From: Pseudomonadota bacterium
Lineage (GTDB): Bacteria; Pseudomonadota; Gammaproteobacteria; Steroidobacterales; Steroidobacteraceae
Direction: 5' to 3'
Length of the DNA: 64,000 bases
NCBI GenBank assembly: GCA_021847105.1
Contig: JAJZUT010000012.1
Location: 52,016 to 116,015 of the forward strand
This document shows positions 16,380 through 26,003 of this stretch, piece by piece (within the stretch, counting starts at the first letter, position 1; every line of letters starts with the position of its first letter). A model generated the notes under the pieces. It was not told the origin of the DNA and did not search any database. It saw nothing but the letters and a program-made list of their open reading frames with translations. The position numbers were made by a program, and so were the translations under genes.

Positions 16380-17608
16380 CGGGCCACCTCCGCCAGTGCG
16401 GCATAGAGATCGAGCGGGCGACGCTCGACGGGCATCTGCGCAATCTCCTGCAGGCGCGTCCCGAGCCTTCCGAGGGGCGTTGGCCGGCGGACTCGCTCGC
16501 TGCCGCTGCCCTCGTAATGGGCCGGATCGATCACCAGGCGCGCGGCCGTATGGCGCGGATGCTCGGCAACGATGGCGTTGCCGGCGAGGACCTGTACCAC
16601 TCCGGGACCACCGCGCACCTCGACTTGTCTGCGCACATGGATGAACGGTACCGAGTACTGGCGGCCCTCGAAGGACACCAGACCGTCGAGTCCGACGCGC
16701 CGAGAGGCCACCAGATCGAACGGGACTGGCAGGATCGGCAGCGGGGCCAGCAGGCGCCGTTCGGCCTGGAACGCCTCCCAGACCGAAGTCCCGGTAGCCG
16801 GACATCGGCGCTGTCGGGCCGAGTGCTCCACGGCCGCATCGGTGAACGCCTGCAGCTCCTCGAGACTGTCCCAGCAGCGTCGCTGCGGATCGTGCGCCCA
16901 GCGCTGAGTGCGCACCGCACGCTCGACCTTGCCCTTGTGCTCGGGGCTGTACGGCGCGCACGGATCGATGTGAAAGCGCAGCGTGAGCGCGTAGCGGCGG
17001 TAGGTCGCGTTGAGCTCACCCCAGTGGCCGGCACCACGACTGACGGCGGTCTTGGTGTTGTCCACCCGGATCACCGCGGGGATCCCACCGAGCCGCTCGA
17101 AGGCGCCGTTGTGTCCGGCCAACCAACACAGCTGATCCTCGGCCGTCATCCACACCACGGCATCATGGCGGGAGTGCGAGAGCACCATGTGGAAGGCGTG
17201 TAGCGTCTGGCGACGTCCGCCGAGGATCAGCCCCGGGAACTGGGCCCAGTCCACCTGGGCTTGCGCTCCTGGCGGGGTCTCAATCCGTCGCCGGGCACGG
17301 ATCGGCGGTGGCGGGTACTCCTCGGCGATGAACCGCTGCACGCTGCGCAGTGAGCCCTCATAGCCATGCTCACGGATAAGCCACTCGTGCAGCGCCGCCA
17401 CGTTCAGCGCTCCCTCGCCCTGGGCGCTCATCCAATGCGCGATCGCCTCCCGGTGTGCCGCCGCGCGGCGAACTTGCCGGGCCCGCCCATCGTGGGCCTG
17501 GGCCGCGATCCGGCGCAAGTGGTACCGCACCGTCCCTTCGCTCAGCGACAGCTGTCGGGCGATGGCACGCTTGGCCAGCCCCTTGCTGGCCAGTGTCTTG
17601 ATCGTCAT
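16376..17608 (-). CDS. istA: IS21-family DDE transposase IstA
   Basis: A 410-residue transposase. An N-terminal helix-turn-helix (about residues 10-32, GLAKRAIARQLSLSEGTVRY) is followed by a DDE integrase core. First Asp: AQVDWAQFPG. Second Asp: IRVDNTKTAV. Glu: HKGKVERAVR. The C-terminal part has the small beta domain (SFEGRQYSVPFIHVR). I chose the ATG at 17608 because GAGGAGA lies 6 nt upstream; an in-frame TTG at 17653 also exists. All three catalytic acids are present. Confidence 0.94.
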   Translation of the reverse strand: MTIKTLASKGLAKRAIARQLSLSEGTVRYHLRRIAAQAHDGRARQVRRAAAHREAIAHWMSAQGEGALNVAALHEWLIREHGYEGSLRSVQRFIAEEYPPPPIRARRRIETPPGAQAQVDWAQFPGLILGGRRQTLHAFHMVLSHSRHDAVVWMTAEDQLCWLAGHNGAFERLGGIPAVIRVDNTKTAVSRGAGHWGELNATYRRYALTLRFHIDPCAPYSPEHKGKVERAVRTQRWAHDPQRRCWDSLEELQAFTDAAVEHSARQRRCPATGTSVWEAFQAERRLLAPLPILPVPFDLVASRRVGLDGLVSFEGRQYSVPFIHVRRQVEVRGGPGVVQVLAGNAIVAEHPRHTAARLVIDPAHYEGSGSERVRRPTPLGRLGTRLQEIAQMPVERRPLDLYAALAEVAR

Positions 17609-17675
17609 GCGGATCTCCTCATCGGTGCTTGCCACGTCCGCCTCCGCAATCAATGCCGAGGCAGCCGAGGCTACT

Positions 17676-17740
17676 GCCCCGACCCGAAGATGCGTAAATC
17701 TGGATGTCGTCTTAGCCCGAGCCTAGCCTGTCGCCCTACA
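17676..17740 (-). repeat. Right terminal inverted repeat of the IS21 element
   Basis: Reading inward on the minus strand from 17740 the end begins TGTAGGGCGACA and continues to TAAGACGACATCCAGATTTA, matching the left end with a 1-nt indel. It is bounded outside by the GTTGT target duplicate. Confidence 0.8.
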
Positions 17741-19117
17741 GTTGTTCAACATCAGCTGCATGCCGGGGTCGTTGCTCATGGCGCGCGCCAGTGCCGGGGC
17801 GACGTTGCGCACCCGGGCGAGACTCTGGCTGCTGCCGACGCCCTCATCGAGCGCGCTGAGCGGCGGCTGGTAGCGACCCCAGTCCCAGGCCTTGAACGCC
17901 GCCGCGCTGCTCTGCACATACAAGTGCTCGCTGGGATAGTGCAGGCCGTTGCGAAGATAGGCATCGAAGCTCGTGCTGAGCGCTCCCCAGATCGCCGTCG
18001 TGGCCGCTCCGGCGGCGGAATCGCCCTGCCCGGGAAGCAGCGGCTGCAGCTCGGGCGTCGTGAAGCGCGCATCAAAGCGCCCCGTGCTCGCCCCGTCACC
18101 GAGCAGACGGCGCTGAAACACCGACAGCGGCACGCGCAGGTCCGCCCGCTGCCACAGCGCGGCGGGCAGTCCGGTGTAGCGGGCGAGCTGCGCGGCGATA
18201 CGCTGCCGGTGCGCCGCCGAGAGCGCCGAACCCTCGAACAGCGCGTGCGCATAGGGGCCGCCGGCGAAGCGCTCGACCGTCTGGATGAATGCCCTGAAGT
18301 GCGTCGGTTGCGGCTCGAGCCGGTGGTGATACCAGGCCACGGCGGCATACGAGGGCAGATACAGCTCATACGGCAGATCGTTGCCCGGCGTGTTATTCAG
18401 CGTTGCAAAATCGAGCACCGTCGAGCACAGGATCACACCGTTCAGGTAGACGCCGTGGCTGACCAGGTCGAGCGCCAACACCGCCGAGCGGGTGGTGCCG
18501 TAACTTTCGCCCAGCAGGAATTTCGGTGATTCGAAGCGGTCGTTCTGCTGGATATAACGCTCGATGAATTGAGTAAAGGCGCGCGCATCGCCGTTGATGC
18601 CGTAGAACATCGCCGGCTTGCCCGCCGGGAGAATGCGGCTGTAGCCGGTGCCGACTGCATCGATGAACACCAGATCGGTGGACTTGAGGATGCTGTCGGC
18701 ATTCGGGACCAAGCGGTACGGTGGCTGCTCGGCCGGGACCTGCCCGGGAGCCGGCCACTCGATGCGGCGCGGTCCGAAGCCGCCCACGTCGACCAGCGCC
18801 GAGGCAAACCCCGGCCCGCCGTTATAGGCGAAAGTGATCGGACGCTGGCTGGCCGCGTGTCCCCCGTCCTCGGTGTAGGCAACGTAGAACATGCTGGCAG
18901 TGGGCTGACCGGCCTTGTTCTTCAGAATGAGAGTGCCGGCGGTGGCGGTATACTCGATGCGGTGGCCATCGATCGTGACGCTGCCCTGGGTGCGCACCGT
19001 TCGGGCCTTGGGCGCCACCGGCGTGACCTGATGTGCGCGCGGCGCGTGCGCGGCGTGGACGGCTGGGGCAAGCGCCACTGCGGCGCCGAGGAGCAGCGGG
19101 ATCAGGGTACGGGGCAT
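17741..19117 (-). pseudogene. N-terminal part of IS-disrupted peptidase S10 (serine carboxypeptidase-like) gene
   Basis: The 5' part of a secreted serine carboxypeptidase-like protein, about 459 residues before the junction. The start ATG at 19117 is preceded by GGAGG. A signal peptide (MPRTLIPLLLGAAVALAPAV, cleavage near VHA) is evident. The nucleophile block is LLGESYGTTRSAVLA (G-x-S-Y-G), and the FAYNGGPGFASALVDVGGFGP segment with VFIDAVGTGYSR is the usual S10 oxyanion and substrate region. The open frame runs into the IS and stops after NNCRATG. The catalytic Asp should be in the remaining C-terminal part and the His lies in the 15329-15531 fragment. A truncated product would lack a complete triad. 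Confidence 0.9.
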
Positions 19118-19257
19118 GCGCGGGGATCCTCCAGAGTTCAGCCGCCAGCGGTGCGTCCGGGCGGTTCGCCCGAGCCTGGCGCATCCTACTCCGCAGTGCC
19201 GGGCGGATCGAGCACCGGCTGGCCCCAGCGCCGGGCGCTCCCGACCTTCGTGTGCGG

Positions 19258-20088
19258 CTATTGCACCGCCGCGGCGTGATACTCGCGGCGGATGCGCGTC
19301 AGATCGACCGTCGGCTCCGGATACTTCAGCCCCATTGCCTCGAGCCGCTCCACCACGATGCGCGCCACGGCGAGGTTGCGGAACCACTTGTGATTGGCCG
19401 GAATCACGTACCAGGGCGCCCGCTCGGTGCTGCAGCGAAAGAGCGCCTCTTCATAGGCACGCAGGTACTGCGGCCAGAAGCGCCGCTCGAGGTAATCCGC
19501 CTCGCTGATCTTCCAGTGTTTGGTCGGATCATCGAGCCGCTCCTTGAAGCGCGCGAGCTGCTCCTCGCTCGAGATGTGCAGATAGAACTTCAGGATCACC
19601 GTGCCGTCCTCGGTGAGCGCCCGCTCGAACTCGTTGATCCGCTCGTAGCGCGCCGACCAGACCGACTTGGCGAGCAGCTGATGCACGCGCACCACGAGCA
19701 CATCCTCGTAGTGCGAGCGGTTGAAGATCACCACCTCGCCGCGTGCCGGCGCGACCCGGTGGGCGCGCCAGAGGAAGTCGTGCGCGGCCTCCTCGGGAGA
19801 GGGTCTGCGGAAGTGCGCGACCCGACAGCCCTGCGGGTTCATTGCCGCGAGCACGTGATTGATGATGCCGTCCTTGCCGCCGGTATCCATCGCCTGCAGA
19901 CAGATCAGCAGTGAGCGGCGACCCTCGGCGTAGAGCAGCTCCTGCAGGACGCGCAGCCGCTCACTGTAGTGCTCGATCTCCGCCGCCGCCGCGGCATGCG
20001 CCTCATGGTGGCCCTTGAACGCCGGATCGAGCTCGGCGAGCTTCACCTGCGTACCCGGCTCGACCTTGAACTGCCGCGGATAACTCAT
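19258..20088 (-). CDS. Polyphosphate kinase 2 family protein (PPK2)
   Basis: A 276-residue cytoplasmic PPK2 that transfers phosphate between polyphosphate and nucleotides. The Walker A-like motif AMDTGGKDG is at residues 66-74, and the Walker B/lid region includes FNRSHYEDV (about 122-130). The protein is a single-domain PPK2 with no duplicated domain. The substrate class (ADP, AMP or both) cannot be settled by eye. The start at 20088 (MSYPRQFKVEPG) is preceded by GGTGAT; an extension to 20133 is open but unlike the family. It is followed by the signal-peptide S10 pseudogene and preceded by the large c-di-GMP protein, all on the minus strand. Confidence 0.92.
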   Translation of the reverse strand: MSYPRQFKVEPGTQVKLAELDPAFKGHHEAHAAAAAEIEHYSERLRVLQELLYAEGRRSLLICLQAMDTGGKDGIINHVLAAMNPQGCRVAHFRRPSPEEAAHDFLWRAHRVAPARGEVVIFNRSHYEDVLVVRVHQLLAKSVWSARYERINEFERALTEDGTVILKFYLHISSEEQLARFKERLDDPTKHWKISEADYLERRFWPQYLRAYEEALFRCSTERAPWYVIPANHKWFRNLAVARIVVERLEAMGLKYPEPTVDLTRIRREYHAAAVQ

Positions 20089-20175
20089 CGCATCACCGAT
20101 ACGCCTCTCGCCGGTCCGCGTCGATACGCGCAAATCACAACGCCGTCGGGCGCTTTAGCACGCTTGCCGGCTCGT

Positions 20176-23100
20176 TCAGGACTCGCACACCTTGCCGGCG
20201 ATCCACTTCATCATCTGGCGCATCGCCTGCATCCGCTCGGTTTCCGCCGGATGCTCGTGGATGCAGGCATGCAGCCACAGCACCTGCTCGTCCTTGACCT
20301 GCTGGGCCTGCAGGAAATGGCTGATCGGGCAGGCGGCGAGCTCCCCCGGGCGCTGCACGTGCAGCGGGTCGTGCATCACCCGCCACTGATAGGCCAGAGC
20401 CCCAAGCCAGCTGTGCAGCGTGCGGCCATCGCCGCCGCGGAAGGTGCGCTGCGCGAGCCACTGCGCCAGCGCCTCTGGCGGCATCGGCCGCGCCAGCGCA
20501 TAGCCCTGCCCGAAGTGGCAGCCAAGCACGATCGCCGCCTCGATGATGCCCGCATCCTCCAGCCCCTCGGCCACCACGTCGCGCTCGAGGTCCTCCCCGA
20601 TCTGCACCACCGTGCGGATCAGGCTCAGCGCCTTGACCGGATCGCGCGCCAGGTCCTTGATGATGTTCTGGTCGATCTTGATCACGTCGAACGGCAGATC
20701 CGCCAGGCGCTTGAGGTTGCTGAATCCCGAGCCGAGATCGTCCATGGCGATCTTCACCCCCACCGCGGCGAGCCGCGTGATGGCCTCGTCGACCAGGGCG
20801 GCCTCGAGCGCCTGGCTTTCCAGCACCTCCAGCGTCAGATGCTCGGGCGCCACCTGCGCCTCGCGCAGCGCCTCCTCGACCCAGCGCGCACAGTCGGGGT
20901 GTACCAGAGAACTCGGCGCCAGGTTGATCGACAGGGCAATCGGCAGCCGCGCATCGCGCCAGCCCCGCAGGTGTGCGAGCGATTGCTTCAGTCCCTGGCG
21001 GAACAGCGCATCCAGGTCGCTCTCCCCGAGCGCCGGCAGGAACTGCGCCGGACTCAACAGCGACCCATCGTCCCCGCGCAGCCGTGCCAGCGCCTCCACC
21101 TTCACCAGCGTCCCGTCGCGCAGATCCACGACGGGTTGCACCCACATTTCCACTCCCCCGCCGTAGAGCAGGGAGCGGATCTGGGTCGCCTGCGTGTTGT
21201 CGATCGCCAGACCCCGGCTCTGCGAGGCGCGCGTCATCTGATCCCAGCGGTTCTGCAGTGACAGCCGCCAGGTGTGCATCCAGCCGGAGGAGAATTGATG
21301 CGGGTAGGCCCCGTAGATCAACAGCACCGCATGGATCGCGCCGTGGCGATGCACCGGCAGGGCAACGCCGCTGCGAATGCCGAACTCCTGCAACAGCGAC
21401 ACCCACGGCTCGAGGCGCTCCTCGGGCCAATAGGCGGCGGTCTCCTGCTGACTGTCGGTCATCCAGGTCGCCGAGACCAGGCCTCGGCCGCGGACATCGC
21501 GGGGATCGAGCACCGGAAAGAGCTCGCGCGCCGTGTGCGCAGCGACCAGCGCCTGGGCGTTGCGTCCCGCCGCGCGCTCGATGACGAGCCGGTTGTCGGC
21601 ATCGGGCCGGAATACCACCGCCGCACGCACGCCGGGCAGTTCGGCGAGCGCATTGAGCTCGCTCTGCATCCAATCCGCCGCCAGCGCCCGGCCCTCCATC
21701 GGGCGCGACAACAGAGTCTGGTACTGATCGAGGACAGTCTGGATCGCCTGCAGCTGACTCTCGACATCCAGCTGCAGCCGCGCCTCCGCGGCGCGCAGCG
21801 TCCGGTAGCGCGTGCGGGCGGTGAGCAGTGCCGCATCGAGGTGCGTCCGCAGCAGGTCCCGGTACAAACCCATCGCCCGCGTCATCCAAGCGCCCGATAC
21901 CCCGATGAGCGCATGCACCACGCCGAGTTGCCGCGCCGTCGCGTGCACCTGCTGCCCGGTGGCTTCGGCGTCGAGAAGCTCGCGAACGTGGGCCGCCTGC
22001 TTGCGTGCCAGCGCCTTCAGTTCCTCCGGCGAGAGGCATTTGAGGATCGCGGAGGTTTCGGGGTGCGCATGCAACTCGCGGTAGAAGGACTCCGAGAACT
22101 GCTCGGCCACGCCCGGCAGATGCGGCGCGAGCGCCAACATGAAGGCTCGCGCCTCCGGGCCGAACGCGTCAAAGGACACCTCGGCAATCTTCTCCGGATT
22201 CGTCGTGACGCCGATGCGCCACCAGCGGGTCCGGCTGCGCTTCGACTGCTTGGCCTGATACATCGCGGCATCGGCCTGGCGCAGCAGCAGGTCCGCATCC
22301 TCGCCATCGCGCGGAAACAGTGCCACCCCCATGGTCATGTCGATCGAGGCGCGCTCGCTGGCACCCAACTCAAAGGGGGTCTCGACGGCCCGGTGCAGCC
22401 GATCGAGCGCCGCGCCGAGCTGCGAGAGCGCCTGCGGAGTCTCGAGGTCCTCCAACACGACCACGAACTCATCGCCGCCGAGTCGGGCGATGAAATCCGA
22501 CTCCCGCAGCCACTGGAGCAAGCCGCGCGCAATGGCGCGCAGCAGCTGATCCCCGGCCTCGTGTCCGAGCTGATCGTTCACGGGCTTGAAGTCATCGAGA
22601 TCGATCACGCCGACGGCCAAGGTCGTGCCGTGCCGGCGTGCGCGCGCAATCGCCTGCGGCAGATATTCCTCGAGCGCGAGCCGATTGGGCAGATCAGTGA
22701 GAACATCGGTGCGGGCAATCCGCGCATCCTGCACCTGCCGGGTGCGGATGCGGTGCTTCAGATCGAACTCGTCGAGGCCATGGCCCAACAATGCCGCGAC
22801 GCGCGAGCAGACCTCTACGGTCGGCACATCGAAGCATTCTCTGCGCGGCGAAGCGAGCGCGAGAATGGCCCAGATCTCGCCCCCGCGCAGGACCGGAATC
22901 GCAACCGCGCTGTGCCAGCGATGAACGCGGAATTCCGCATGGCAAGACTGCAAGGTCGGATCCGCAAGCGTATCGTTAGAAACCTCCGGTTGCCGGCTCC
23001 GCCAGGCCCTGATCACCAAAGAGGTGGCCTGCGGATCAGAGAGTCGCGGGCGCGCCCGCGGGCCCTGCTCGGCCCCCTCGCCGGCGAAGGCCAGCACGGA

Positions 23101-23838
23101 GAAGATCTCAGATGATTCGGGCCGGCCGATCCACGCCGTATTGAACGGGGTCTCCTGCACCAGCTTGGCGCACAGGCTCTCGAGCATGCCCTGTTCGTCC
23201 CGGCTCTGAATCAGCACGTCACCGCAGTGCAGCAATGCCCGGTACAAGGCCTGAACATCGAGCAGTTGCTGGCGCTGGCTCAACAGATCGAAGGTGCGCC
23301 GACCGAGCCGGTCCGTCAGCTGGCTGACAGTGGCGATGAGTTCGTTCCGGGCGTCCGGGATCTTCTCCACGGGCGCCTGCGGTGCTGACTCCCCGGGCAC
23401 CTGCCCGCTCTGGCCCGCGCGGATCTGGCTCGCCATCTGCCGGTCGACCTCCATGATGTGGTGCAGCAGCCACTGGGCAAGAAATGCCAGAATTTCAACG
23501 CTGACGTCATCCCAGCGTTCCGCAGCCCGTTCCTGCAGAGCGCCGTGCGCTTGCTGCAGAAATCCCCGGAAGCTCTCGTGGGCCCGCAGATGCATCATGC
23601 GGTGGGTCGAGTCCACCGACCACTTCAGCATCAGCTTCTCCTCATCGCGGAAGTGATAGCGGGTGTACGCCACCAGTTCATCGAGGAGGGAAATGATCGT
23701 CTCGTGCGCGGCATCGTGGGCCTGCGCGAGCGCGAGTCGGTTGAAAATATCGAGCAGCTCCTGGTGCTGCTCATCTACCATGGCGATGTCCGTCGCCATC
23801 GCATCCGTCCAGATCAGCGGTCGTACCAGGTCGGACAT
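20176..23838 (-). CDS. Hemerythrin-GAF-GGDEF-globin-GAF-EAL cyclic-di-GMP protein (two oxygen-binding domains)
   Basis: A 1,220-residue soluble signalling protein. Domains in order: a bacteriohemerythrin (about 5-140) with ligands around H25, H62, E66, H79/H83, H127 and D132; a GAF-like domain (about 200-355); a GGDEF diguanylate cyclase (about 375-535, GGDEF at 454-458); a globin-coupled sensor domain (about 555-690) with a candidate proximal His at 642 in LGVVHALIGVSGAW; a second GAF-like domain (about 715-870); an EAL phosphodiesterase (about 890-1130) with EAL at 915-917, N972, E1004, the DD at 1033-1034, K1054, E1091 and Q1111 in place; and a C-terminal tail with H1142, C1170, H1190 and H1194 that resembles a zinc-binding CZB domain. 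Both enzyme sites look intact, so it may make and break c-di-GMP under oxygen control. No membrane segments are present. Confidence 0.88.
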   Translation of the reverse strand: MSDLVRPLIWTDAMATDIAMVDEQHQELLDIFNRLALAQAHDAAHETIISLLDELVAYTRYHFRDEEKLMLKWSVDSTHRMMHLRAHESFRGFLQQAHGALQERAAERWDDVSVEILAFLAQWLLHHIMEVDRQMASQIRAGQSGQVPGESAPQAPVEKIPDARNELIATVSQLTDRLGRRTFDLLSQRQQLLDVQALYRALLHCGDVLIQSRDEQGMLESLCAKLVQETPFNTAWIGRPESSEIFSVLAFAGEGAEQGPRARPRLSDPQATSLVIRAWRSRQPEVSNDTLADPTLQSCHAEFRVHRWHSAVAIPVLRGGEIWAILALASPRRECFDVPTVEVCSRVAALLGHGLDEFDLKHRIRTRQVQDARIARTDVLTDLPNRLALEEYLPQAIARARRHGTTLAVGVIDLDDFKPVNDQLGHEAGDQLLRAIARGLLQWLRESDFIARLGGDEFVVVLEDLETPQALSQLGAALDRLHRAVETPFELGASERASIDMTMGVALFPRDGEDADLLLRQADAAMYQAKQSKRSRTRWWRIGVTTNPEKIAEVSFDAFGPEARAFMLALAPHLPGVAEQFSESFYRELHAHPETSAILKCLSPEELKALARKQAAHVRELLDAEATGQQVHATARQLGVVHALIGVSGAWMTRAMGLYRDLLRTHLDAALLTARTRYRTLRAAEARLQLDVESQLQAIQTVLDQYQTLLSRPMEGRALAADWMQSELNALAELPGVRAAVVFRPDADNRLVIERAAGRNAQALVAAHTARELFPVLDPRDVRGRGLVSATWMTDSQQETAAYWPEERLEPWVSLLQEFGIRSGVALPVHRHGAIHAVLLIYGAYPHQFSSGWMHTWRLSLQNRWDQMTRASQSRGLAIDNTQATQIRSLLYGGGVEMWVQPVVDLRDGTLVKVEALARLRGDDGSLLSPAQFLPALGESDLDALFRQGLKQSLAHLRGWRDARLPIALSINLAPSSLVHPDCARWVEEALREAQVAPEHLTLEVLESQALEAALVDEAITRLAAVGVKIAMDDLGSGFSNLKRLADLPFDVIKIDQNIIKDLARDPVKALSLIRTVVQIGEDLERDVVAEGLEDAGIIEAAIVLGCHFGQGYALARPMPPEALAQWLAQRTFRGGDGRTLHSWLGALAYQWRVMHDPLHVQRPGELAACPISHFLQAQQVKDEQVLWLHACIHEHPAETERMQAMRQMMKWIAGKVCES

Positions 23839-24137
23839 GAGGGTCTTCAGCGCGTCACCAGGTCAATGCAATACCGGACCATGCTGGGCCTGTTGACCAT
23901 ATTACCTGGAACAGGAATACCGCAACGGCAGGAAAATTCGAACCATTTAACAATTCGGCGGACCGATGCTGTGGACTATCCCCTCCCTTGCCGCCGTGCG
24001 AGGACGGAGCGGTCGGCGCAAGATCGACCACACTGGGGCCAAGCGACCATGCCCCAGGCAGCCGATCCCGCCGCCTCACTCCCGACCGGCGCCAAGGCGC
24101 ACGCAGCGGCTCCATAGCCCCGTGCGCCCGGGCGCAC
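23839..24137. other. Intergenic region, no gene seen
   Basis: About 300 bp between the MCP stop and the start of the GGDEF/EAL gene. It is more AT-rich near 23,870-23,960 (for example AACCATTTAACAATTC), so the promoter of the large sensor gene probably lies there. I found no confident box pair, hairpin or small gene. Confidence 0.5.
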
Positions 24138-25886
24138 CTAGAACTCCGACCACTCCGAATCAGCCCCGCCGCCGGCAGCGACTTTCGCACCACTCGGGGC
24201 GGGGGCTGCGGATTTTGCCCCAGGCTTGCGCACCACCTGCAGCGCAGCCTTGCGGCCCGGCTGCGCCGATGGCTTGGGTGCCTTGCGGCTCGCCGGTTCG
24301 CCTTGGGGCTCGCTGCTGTCTGCTCCCACGGCCACGGCCAGATCCTTGGCCTGCTGCAGGATCGATTCGCTCGCCGCGGACGCCTCCTCCACCAGCGCCG
24401 CATTCTGTTGCGTCACCTCGTTCATCTGCGCCACCGCGCGGGCGATCTGATCGATTCCACCACTCTGCTCGACGGAGGCGGCGGCGATCTCGGCGACGAT
24501 GTCGGTGACTTTCTTCACCGACCCGATGATCTCCTGCAGCCCCTCGCCCGACTGCGAGACCAGGCGCGAGCCGTCGGCGACCTTCGCGCTGCTGTCCTGA
24601 ATGAGCGCCTTGATTTCCTTCGCCGCCGAAGCCGAGCGGCCCGCCAGATTGCGCACCTCGGAGGCGACCACGGCAAAGCCACGCCCTTGCTCCCCGGCAC
24701 GCGCCGCCTCGACGGCCGCATTCAGCGCCAGCAGATTGGTCTGGAAGGCGATCTCGTCGATGACGCCGATGATGTCGGAGATCTTGCGGCTGGCCGCATC
24801 GATGGCCTGCATCGCATCGACCGCCTGGGTCACGACCGCGCCGCCCTTTTCCGCGCTTTCCCGCGCCGCACTCGCCAACTGCTTGGCCGCCGCCGCATTG
24901 TCGGAGTTCTGCTTGACCGTCGCGGTCATCTCCTCCATCGAACTCGCTGTCTGCTCGAGACTGGCGGCCTGCTCCTCCACACGCTGGCTGAGACTCGTAT
25001 TGCCGTCGGCAATGTCCTTGGCGCTCGTGGTCACCTCGGACACCGAAACACGGATCTGTGCAACCAGAGCCGAAAGTTGCTGCGTCGTGCGCTTCTGCTC
25101 GGTGATGTCGGTGGCGAATTTGACGACTTTGATCGGCCGGCCGTTCGCATCGAAGACCGGGTTGTAGGAGGCCTGCAGCCAGACCTCACGGCCGCCCTTG
25201 GCGATACGCCGGTATTCGGCGGCATCGTATTCGCCCCGACGCAGCTTCGCCCAGAACGCCTCGTACTCCGGACTCGCCGCATACTGCGGATCGACGAATA
25301 TCCGGTGATGCTTGCCGCGGATTTCCGCCATGGAATAGCCGATGACGCGCAGAAAGTTGTCGTTGGCCGTGCGGATGGTGCCATCGAGGTCGAACTCGAT
25401 GATGGCCTGCACCTTATCGACCGCCCGCAGCTTGCCTTCGGAGTCGGCCGCCTCGAGCTTCTGGCGGGTGACATCCGCGCAGATTTTGACGACCTTGAAG
25501 GGCTTGCCGGCGGCATCGAGGATCGGGTTGTAGGTGGCCTGCAGCCACACCTCCCGTCCGCCCTTGCCGAAACGCCTGTACTGTCCCGCATCGAATTCCC
25601 CGCGTGCGAGCTTGGCCCAGAACTGCTGGTACTCGGGGCTCTGGGCATAGGCAGCATCGACCAGAATGCGATGATGCTTACCCTTGATCTCATCGAGCGT
25701 GTAACCGACGGCCTGCAGGAAATTGTCGTTGGCCGTAAGGATGCTGCCATCCAGCCCGAACTCGATCACCGCCTGCGATTTACCGATCGCCGCCACCTGT
25801 CCCCGCAAATCCGCCAGCTCGAGCGCACTGACAGATTGCGAAGGGCCTTCGCCGGAGCGGTTCGAGGAGAATTTTATTTTGAACAT
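24138..25886 (-). CDS. Soluble methyl-accepting chemotaxis protein with two PAS domains
   Basis: A 582-residue chemoreceptor without transmembrane segments. Two tandem PAS/PAC domains (about 35-145 and 155-268) are near-duplicates: each has a TANDNFL block, a KHHRI block and [10 protein letters not shown](T/S)YNP. A signalling domain follows (about 280-500) with the hairpin tip [24 protein letters not shown], where CheA and CheW bind. After a basic, proline-rich linker the protein ends in EWSEF, which fits the xWxxF C-terminal pentapeptide that tethers CheR. PAS domains of this Aer/BdlA-like type often bind flavin or heme, but the ligand cannot be told here. The ATG has AGGAAA 5 nt upstream and a sigma-28-like promoter about 90 bp upstream. 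Confidence 0.95.
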   Translation of the reverse strand: MFKIKFSSNRSGEGPSQSVSALELADLRGQVAAIGKSQAVIEFGLDGSILTANDNFLQAVGYTLDEIKGKHHRILVDAAYAQSPEYQQFWAKLARGEFDAGQYRRFGKGGREVWLQATYNPILDAAGKPFKVVKICADVTRQKLEAADSEGKLRAVDKVQAIIEFDLDGTIRTANDNFLRVIGYSMAEIRGKHHRIFVDPQYAASPEYEAFWAKLRRGEYDAAEYRRIAKGGREVWLQASYNPVFDANGRPIKVVKFATDITEQKRTTQQLSALVAQIRVSVSEVTTSAKDIADGNTSLSQRVEEQAASLEQTASSMEEMTATVKQNSDNAAAAKQLASAARESAEKGGAVVTQAVDAMQAIDAASRKISDIIGVIDEIAFQTNLLALNAAVEAARAGEQGRGFAVVASEVRNLAGRSASAAKEIKALIQDSSAKVADGSRLVSQSGEGLQEIIGSVKKVTDIVAEIAAASVEQSGGIDQIARAVAQMNEVTQQNAALVEEASAASESILQQAKDLAVAVGADSSEPQGEPASRKAPKPSAQPGRKAALQVVRKPGAKSAAPAPSGAKVAAGGGADSEWSEF

Positions 25887-25976
25887 GAGGTTTCCTGCTT
25901 CGCGGTTGTTTGCGAGTCACGCCTGCTGACAAATATCAGCGTTGTTTCGCCGCAGCTTCGCGGCGCTCCATACCTG

Positions 25977-26003
25977 ATATCGGCCGAAGATATACCGAAT
26001 TGA
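25977..26003 (-). promoter_or_regulatory. Putative sigma-28 (FliA) promoter of the chemoreceptor gene
   Basis: On the minus strand a GCCGATAT box (25977-25984) matches 7 of 8 bases of the FliA -10 consensus GCCGATAA. A weak -35 (TCAATTCG, 4 of 8) sits 11 bp upstream. Chemoreceptor genes are commonly FliA-dependent, which supports the call. Confidence 0.4.

Larger units (their letters stand above)
15532..17740 (-). mobile_element. IS21-family insertion sequence (istA-istB), 2,209 bp
   Basis: A complete IS21-type element. It has TGT...ACA termini, 65-bp imperfect inverted ends and a 5-bp target duplication GTTGT (15527-15531 and 17741-17745). istA and istB are oriented right to left and overlap by 4 bp. 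Each end holds a GCGACA module, then TAAG and a second module followed by CCAGATTTACGCA. The element interrupts a peptidase S10-like gene. Both genes and both ends look intact, so it may still be mobile. Confidence 0.92.
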
